Assembly: GCA_004557405.1 (NCBI GenBank)
Contig: SFDZ01000009.1
Location: 1-64,000, forward strand
Direction of reading: 5' to 3'
DNA from: Bacteroidales bacterium
GTDB lineage: Bacteria > Bacteroidota > Bacteroidia > Bacteroidales > Paludibacteraceae
DNA length: 64,000 bases
Shown piece after piece: positions 60,426 through 64,000 of the stretch (position 1 is the stretch's first letter; each line of letters begins with the position of its first letter). The translations under genes were made by a program, and so were the position numbers. The notes below the pieces were generated by a model. The model was given only the letters and a program-made list of their open reading frames with translations, was not told the DNA's origin and searched no databases.

Positions 60426-61025
60426 TTAATCGGGGTGTATGCGCGCAATGTATTTGCCGATGATGTCAAATTCCAGATTGACCATCGAACCGACGTGAAT
60501 GTCGTGGAAATTGGTATGCTCGAACGTGTACGGAATGATGGCCACTTCGAAACTGTTGTCGGTAGGCGTGCAAACCGTCAGCGACACGCCATTCACCGTA
60601 ACCGAGCCTTTGTCCACCGTCAGATAGCCGCGCCGGCGCATTTCCGGTGTGCTCTCGTATTCGAAGTGGAAGTAATAACTGCCGTCGGCATTGCGTATTT
60701 CTGTGCAGCGGGCGGTTTGGTCCACATGCCCTTGCACGATGTGTCCGTCGAGGCGGCCGTTCATCAGCATCGAGCGTTCTACATTCACTCGGTCGCCCAC
60801 GCGCAGCAGCCCGAGGTTGCTGCGGTCGAGTGTCTCTTTCATCGCCGTTACCGTGTAAGCGCCGTTGGCAATGTTCACCACGGTCAGGCACACGCCGTTG
60901 TGCGCCACGCTTTGGTCGATTTTTAGTTCATCTACAAACGAACATTTCAGCGTAAAATGTACATTCTCGCGGTCTTTTTCGATGCCGACCACTGTGGCTG
61001 TTTCTTCTATAATTCCTGAAAACAT
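60426..61025 (-). CDS. ribE: Riboflavin synthase alpha chain
   Basis: The 199-residue enzyme has two similar lumazine-binding halves: MFSGIIEETATVVGIEKD...SVAHNGVCLTVVNI and GHIVQGHVDQTARCTEI...SVTVNGVSLTVC. It dismutates 6,7-dimethyl-8-ribityllumazine to riboflavin. The N-terminal MFSGI is conserved in the family. A -7 box (TAACTTTG, minus strand 61070-61063) lies 37 nt upstream; its -33 element is weak. The Wzi-like gene follows 94 nt downstream. Confidence 0.96.
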   Translation of the reverse strand: MFSGIIEETATVVGIEKDRENVHFTLKCSFVDELKIDQSVAHNGVCLTVVNIANGAYTVTAMKETLDRSNLGLLRVGDRVNVERSMLMNGRLDGHIVQGHVDQTARCTEIRNADGSYYFHFEYESTPEMRRRGYLTVDKGSVTVNGVSLTVCTPTDNSFEVAIIPYTFEHTNFHDIHVGSMVNLEFDIIGKYIARIHPD

Positions 61026-61062
61026 ATTTTTTTTGAATTATTGGGTTTGTAATTTTTTTTTG

Positions 61063-61070
61063 CAAAGTTA
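61063..61070 (-). promoter_or_regulatory. -7 element of the ribE promoter
   Basis: TAACTTTG on the minus strand (61070-61063). No good TTG is found 19-21 nt upstream. Confidence 0.5.
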
Positions 61071-61197
61071 ATCGTAATTCGTTACATCTACTGCCAATCG
61101 GCAACCGCTAATCCGCCTTGTGGCACATGTCTCGTATTTTTTTGTTGGGCGTTTATGGTTTGACTATCTATCTCCCTATCCCCCGACTTGTTGAAAC

Positions 61198-61290
61198 CTA
61201 CGTGCTGATTAGCCCTTTGGCTTTGAGTGTTGCCATGATGCGTTCGCTTTGGCGATGATATGGCTCCGTCAATGCTATGTTCGTTGTCAT
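61198..61290 (-). CDS. Possible 30-residue ORF coupled to dpp3
   Basis: An ATG overlaps the dpp3 stop codon (ATGA, minus strand 61290-61287) and begins MTTNIALTEPYHRQSERIMATLKAKGLIST, ending at TAG 61200-61198. The frame continues upstream inside dpp3, so the ORF could be chance. The ATGA overlap is typical of coupled genes. No family is recognised; it may be the remnant of a deleted downstream gene. Confidence 0.35.
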   Translation of the reverse strand: MTTNIALTEPYHRQSERIMATLKAKGLIST

Positions 61291-63335
61291 TTCGTCAGCG
61301 GCGAATAGTCGCGCGAATAGCGCAGGTGCTGTTCGGCGTAGCCTTCGGTGTAGTCTATCGACAAACCGGTGAAGTGGCCGTCGCTGTCGAACGAGGCTGT
61401 ATAAACCGGATTGACAAAGCCTTTGTAGGGCGCAATGTCGAGGGTAGCATAGCGTGCCAACACTTCGTCGTGCAGACGCCGATCCACTTTCACGGCATAG
61501 GTCTCGACAATTTCTTGAGCTGCCGCATAGTCGCCGGTCGATTTGATGCGCTGAATTTCGGCCAACAGTTCGCCAAGGTGTTTTTGCACGAGTCGGTAAT
61601 CGTTTATCACAACAAATGTTTTGCCGTCGCGTGTGCGGAATTCCACGGCGTGGTCGCCATCGGCTTGCGATTTCTGATACACCCAATTTGCAATGAGTTG
61701 GCGGTTGCGCATGTGCGATTCTTCGATGTTCTTGCCCGGCTCGATGCGCATCAGTTGGGTCATCAGTCCGTTCATAAAGTAACTGTAATACTGCGCTTTG
61801 TAGGCCGAATCGTTGGGCAGCAGACCGAGTTCCACCATTTTGGGGTCGGCCATGAAGTAGAGCCCAAACAAGTCGGCTCGCGCCTCTTCGATGGTCGAGC
61901 CATAGGCTTTGAGCGCATCCGGATCGACCCCGGGCAGCAGTTTGCCTGATCCGTGTCCAAGGCATTCGTGCAGGTCGGTATGCAGATTGTCGGTCTGATT
62001 TTTGTAGGCAGCCATCAAGGCGGTCTCGTTGGCGCTCCAAGCAAATTCTTCGCTAAAACCGTTGCCGATGGCCGATTGGTCGTAGGCTTCGGTGATGTTT
62101 TCGATGGTTACCGATTTCGAACCGTGCGCTGCACGAATCCAATTGGCATTGGGCAGATTGATGCCGATGGGCGTGGTGGGGTAGCAGTCGCCGGCCAACA
62201 TGGCTGCCGTGATGACTTTTGCCGTAACGCCTTTCACTTTTTCTTTCTTAAACTGCTTATCCACAGGCGAATGATCTTCGAACCACTGTGCATTGGCACT
62301 GATGGTCTCGGTGCGTTTGGTTGCTTCGATGTTTTTGAAGTTCACTATCGATTCCCAACTTGCTTTCATACCGAGCGGGTCGCCGTAAGTTTCGGTAAAT
62401 CCGTTCACAAAATCGATGGTCGATGCGGTGTCGGCCACCCACAAAATGGCGTATTCGTCGAAGGTGCGCAGATTGCCTGTGCGGTTAAATTCAATCAGCC
62501 GTTCGATGACGGCACGTTGTTGGTCGTTTTCGGCGACATTTTTCGCCTTTTCGAGCCAATAAACCACTTTTTCGAGCGCAGCCGAGTAGAGCCCGCCCAC
62601 TTTGTAAACCTCCTCGCCGACAATGCCGTCGCGTTTCACCAATTTGCTGTTCAGCCCATACGACACGGGCTCGGCGTCGTTCGGGTCTTTCATGGCGTCG
62701 TAGAAAGCCTCGGCTTCGGCTTGTGTTACGCCATCGTAGTAGTTGCCGGCCGAGGTCAGCACCAAGTCGGCACCGGCTTCTTGGTTGGTGCGTTTGGGTA
62801 GCACGTTCGGGTCGAAAATCACCGGCACTATTTCGTTCAGCAGCGCATCGACGCTCTCCCCATCGCGCAGGGGCAGTTTATCGGCTGGTAGGCTGCGCAC
62901 GGCCTGTTCGAAAAAGGCTTGCGAAAATTCGGGCACAAACTTGTCGCCGGCGTAGTGGTGGTGAATGCCGTTCGACACCCACACACGTTTCAGATAGGTT
63001 TCGAGAGCGCGAAAATCGGCCGATTGACGGTCTTGGCGTTCGTCGGTGTAGATGGCCTCGAGCAGTTGACGAATCGTCAGGTTGTATTTGCAGTTTTGGT
63101 CGTATAGAATGTCGCGCCCTTGCAAGGCGGCTTCGCTCAAGTAGTAAAGCAACTCTTGTTGCTGTAGCGATAGTTGTTCGATGTCGGGTACGCGGTAGCG
63201 CAGAATTTGCAGGTCGGCAAATCTGTCGACCACATAGTCGAAATCGCGCACGTCGGGCGTCGATAGTTGATTTTGTTGTGTGCCGCAGCCGGCCAAAGCG
63301 CATGCTGTAATCATTGTCAGAAAGGATTTTTTCAT
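61287..63335 (-). CDS. Dipeptidyl peptidase III-like lipoprotein (M49)
   Basis: The 682-residue protein starts at ATG 63335, which gives a lipoprotein signal (MKKSFLTMITACALAGC). The zinc motif HECLGH lies at 456-461, with the third ligand in EEARAD (Glu484), the M49 dipeptidyl peptidase III pattern (HEXXGH...EExRAE). The enzyme removes dipeptides from short peptides. Lipoprotein anchoring implies action at the periplasmic or outer surface. A good promoter lies upstream at 63375-63405. Confidence 0.92.
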   Translation of the reverse strand: MKKSFLTMITACALAGCGTQQNQLSTPDVRDFDYVVDRFADLQILRYRVPDIEQLSLQQQELLYYLSEAALQGRDILYDQNCKYNLTIRQLLEAIYTDERQDRQSADFRALETYLKRVWVSNGIHHHYAGDKFVPEFSQAFFEQAVRSLPADKLPLRDGESVDALLNEIVPVIFDPNVLPKRTNQEAGADLVLTSAGNYYDGVTQAEAEAFYDAMKDPNDAEPVSYGLNSKLVKRDGIVGEEVYKVGGLYSAALEKVVYWLEKAKNVAENDQQRAVIERLIEFNRTGNLRTFDEYAILWVADTASTIDFVNGFTETYGDPLGMKASWESIVNFKNIEATKRTETISANAQWFEDHSPVDKQFKKEKVKGVTAKVITAAMLAGDCYPTTPIGINLPNANWIRAAHGSKSVTIENITEAYDQSAIGNGFSEEFAWSANETALMAAYKNQTDNLHTDLHECLGHGSGKLLPGVDPDALKAYGSTIEEARADLFGLYFMADPKMVELGLLPNDSAYKAQYYSYFMNGLMTQLMRIEPGKNIEESHMRNRQLIANWVYQKSQADGDHAVEFRTRDGKTFVVINDYRLVQKHLGELLAEIQRIKSTGDYAAAQEIVETYAVKVDRRLHDEVLARYATLDIAPYKGFVNPVYTASFDSDGHFTGLSIDYTEGYAEQHLRYSRDYSPLTK

Positions 63336-63374
63336 GAGTGTGTTATTGTTTATGTTAATATTATTCCGAAAGGG

Positions 63375-63405
63375 CAAAGATACGAAATAAAATGCAAATT
63401 GACAA
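63375..63405 (-). promoter_or_regulatory. dpp3 promoter
   Basis: On the minus strand TTG (63405-63403), 20 nt, TATCTTTG (63382-63375). It lies 40 nt before the dpp3 ATG and diverges from the rarA promoter. Confidence 0.75.
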
Positions 63406-63431
63406 GCAAATGCGCTTTTTTACGTTTTTTT

Positions 63432-63463
63432 TTTGCGCACGTCAATTTATTTTTGTATATTTG
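63432..63463 (+). promoter_or_regulatory. rarA promoter
   Basis: TTTG at 63432-63435, 20 nt, TATATTTG at 63456-63463. It lies 23 nt before the rarA ATG. Confidence 0.72.
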
Positions 63464-63485
63464 CCAAATTAAACGAGCATTAAAT

Positions 63486-64000
63486 ATGTTGCCTTTAGCA
63501 GAACGTTTGCGTCCGAAAACATTGGACGATTACATAGGACAGAAACATCTGGTGGGCGCCGGTGCCGTGATGCGCAAAATGATTGAGTCCGGCAATCTCT
63601 CGTCGTTCATTTTGTGGGGACCGCCGGGCGTTGGCAAAACGACTTTGGCCAAAATCATCGCCAATCGCATGGAACGACCGTTTTACACGTTGAGCGCCGT
63701 CACTTCGGGCGTGAAAGATGTGCGCGAGGTTATCGAAAAAGCCAAACAAGCACGATTTTTCAATCAGGCAAACCCGATTTTGTTCATCGACGAGATTCAT
63801 CGTTTCAGCAAATCGCAGCAAGATTCGCTGCTGGGCGCTGTCGAAAATGGCACTTTTACACTGATTGGCGCCACCACCGAAAATCCTTCGTTCGAGGTCA
63901 TCACGCCGCTGCTGTCGCGCTGCCAAGTGTATGTGCTGAAGTCGCTCGACAAGGACGATTTGCTCGAATTGGCACAGCGCGCATTGACACGCGACACCGA
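63486..64000 (+). CDS. rarA: Replication-associated recombination protein A, 5' part (cut by window edge)
   Basis: The first 171 codons are visible: MLPLAERLRPKTLDDYIGQKHLVG, Walker A ILWGPPGVGKTTLAKIIA (about 40-57), ILFIDEIHRFSKSQQDSLLGAVE (Walker B), and LIGATTENPSFEV (sensor 1). These are the clamp-loader-like AAA+ motifs of RarA/MgsA, which acts at stalled replication forks. The gene runs off the right edge, so the C-terminal part is not seen. Confidence 0.95.
   Translation, partial: MLPLAERLRPKTLDDYIGQKHLVGAGAVMRKMIESGNLSSFILWGPPGVGKTTLAKIIANRMERPFYTLSAVTSGVKDVREVIEKAKQARFFNQANPILFIDEIHRFSKSQQDSLLGAVENGTFTLIGATTENPSFEVITPLLSRCQVYVLKSLDKDDLLELAQRALTRDT

Noticed and set aside
61291..62040. 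Minus-strand ORF inside dpp3
   Set aside because: It is an alternate frame of a conserved gene with Arg/Cys-rich, motif-free sequence. Only its last 30 codons lie outside dpp3 and are listed separately.
1..64000. rRNA genes, insertion sequences, integrases and prophage
   Set aside because: No 16S/23S/5S sequence, transposase, integrase or phage structural gene was recognised, although two regions look acquired by composition.

Overview
The window comes from a chromosome of the phylum Bacteroidota, most likely the order Bacteroidales. The evidence is the many promoters of the Bacteroidota type (TTG, 19-21 nt, TAnnTTTG), three secreted proteins with type IX secretion C-terminal sorting domains, and typical genes (FloA with NfeD, a TrpB2-type tryptophan synthase, DUF4837, DUF5063, a FISUMP protein, a RelA/SpoT protein with a decayed hydrolase half). 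By eye most of the window has about 50% GC. Two stretches are clearly more AT-rich and look acquired: 1-2629 and 33872-47248. No gene-free stretch exceeds 300 bases.

Layout. 1-2629: tail of an unknown gene, then an SF1 helicase fused to a PIN nuclease domain. 2906-9692: MATE transporter, PhoH, and a leftward operon (SPOR lipoprotein, RNase Z, TPR/PD40 protein, NfeD, FloA). 9794-12583: ruvC and a secreted Ig-like protein. 12584-16266: a possible small RNA, metK behind a SAM-II-type riboswitch, a PfkB-family kinase, tRNA-Asn, a YraN nuclease and a small DNA-binding-like protein. 16267-23919: a tightly packed operon of rmuC, a stand-alone M6 propeptide-like protein, a secreted M6 metalloprotease, a RelA-type synthetase and cinA. 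23984-28433: two lipoproteins, pdxA, and trpB behind a leader peptide with three Trp codons and a terminator. 28584-31710: three overlapping genes for surface polysaccharide synthesis. 31863-33784: groES-groEL.

33872-47248 is the most unusual part. It is one leftward operon of ten genes between the groEL and dnaK terminators, with its own promoter. It encodes DUF4007, a large BrxC-like P-loop ATPase, a YhcG/DUF1016 nuclease-fold protein, a DndC-like PAPS-reductase sulfurtransferase, a GIY-YIG nuclease-like protein, a DndB-like DGQHR protein, a PLD-helicase fusion, a small unknown protein, a DndD-like SMC ATPase and another unknown protein. This looks like a phosphorothioation-type phage-defence system that mixes Dnd parts with BREX type-4-like parts. 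It has no canonical DndA or DndE in this window and no PglZ or BrxL.

47411-64000: dnaK, which shares a palindrome and a sigma-54-like element with groES; a FISUMP secreted protein; LemA; a frameshifted TPM-domain protein; a RecD-like helicase; DUF2147; an RlmI-like methyltransferase; an RNase D-like exonuclease; DUF5063; YgiQ; a Wzi-like outer-membrane protein; riboflavin synthase; a dipeptidyl peptidase III lipoprotein with a coupled 30-codon ORF; and the start of rarA, cut by the window edge. All functions are inferred from sequence motifs. Nothing was searched or computed beyond reading.
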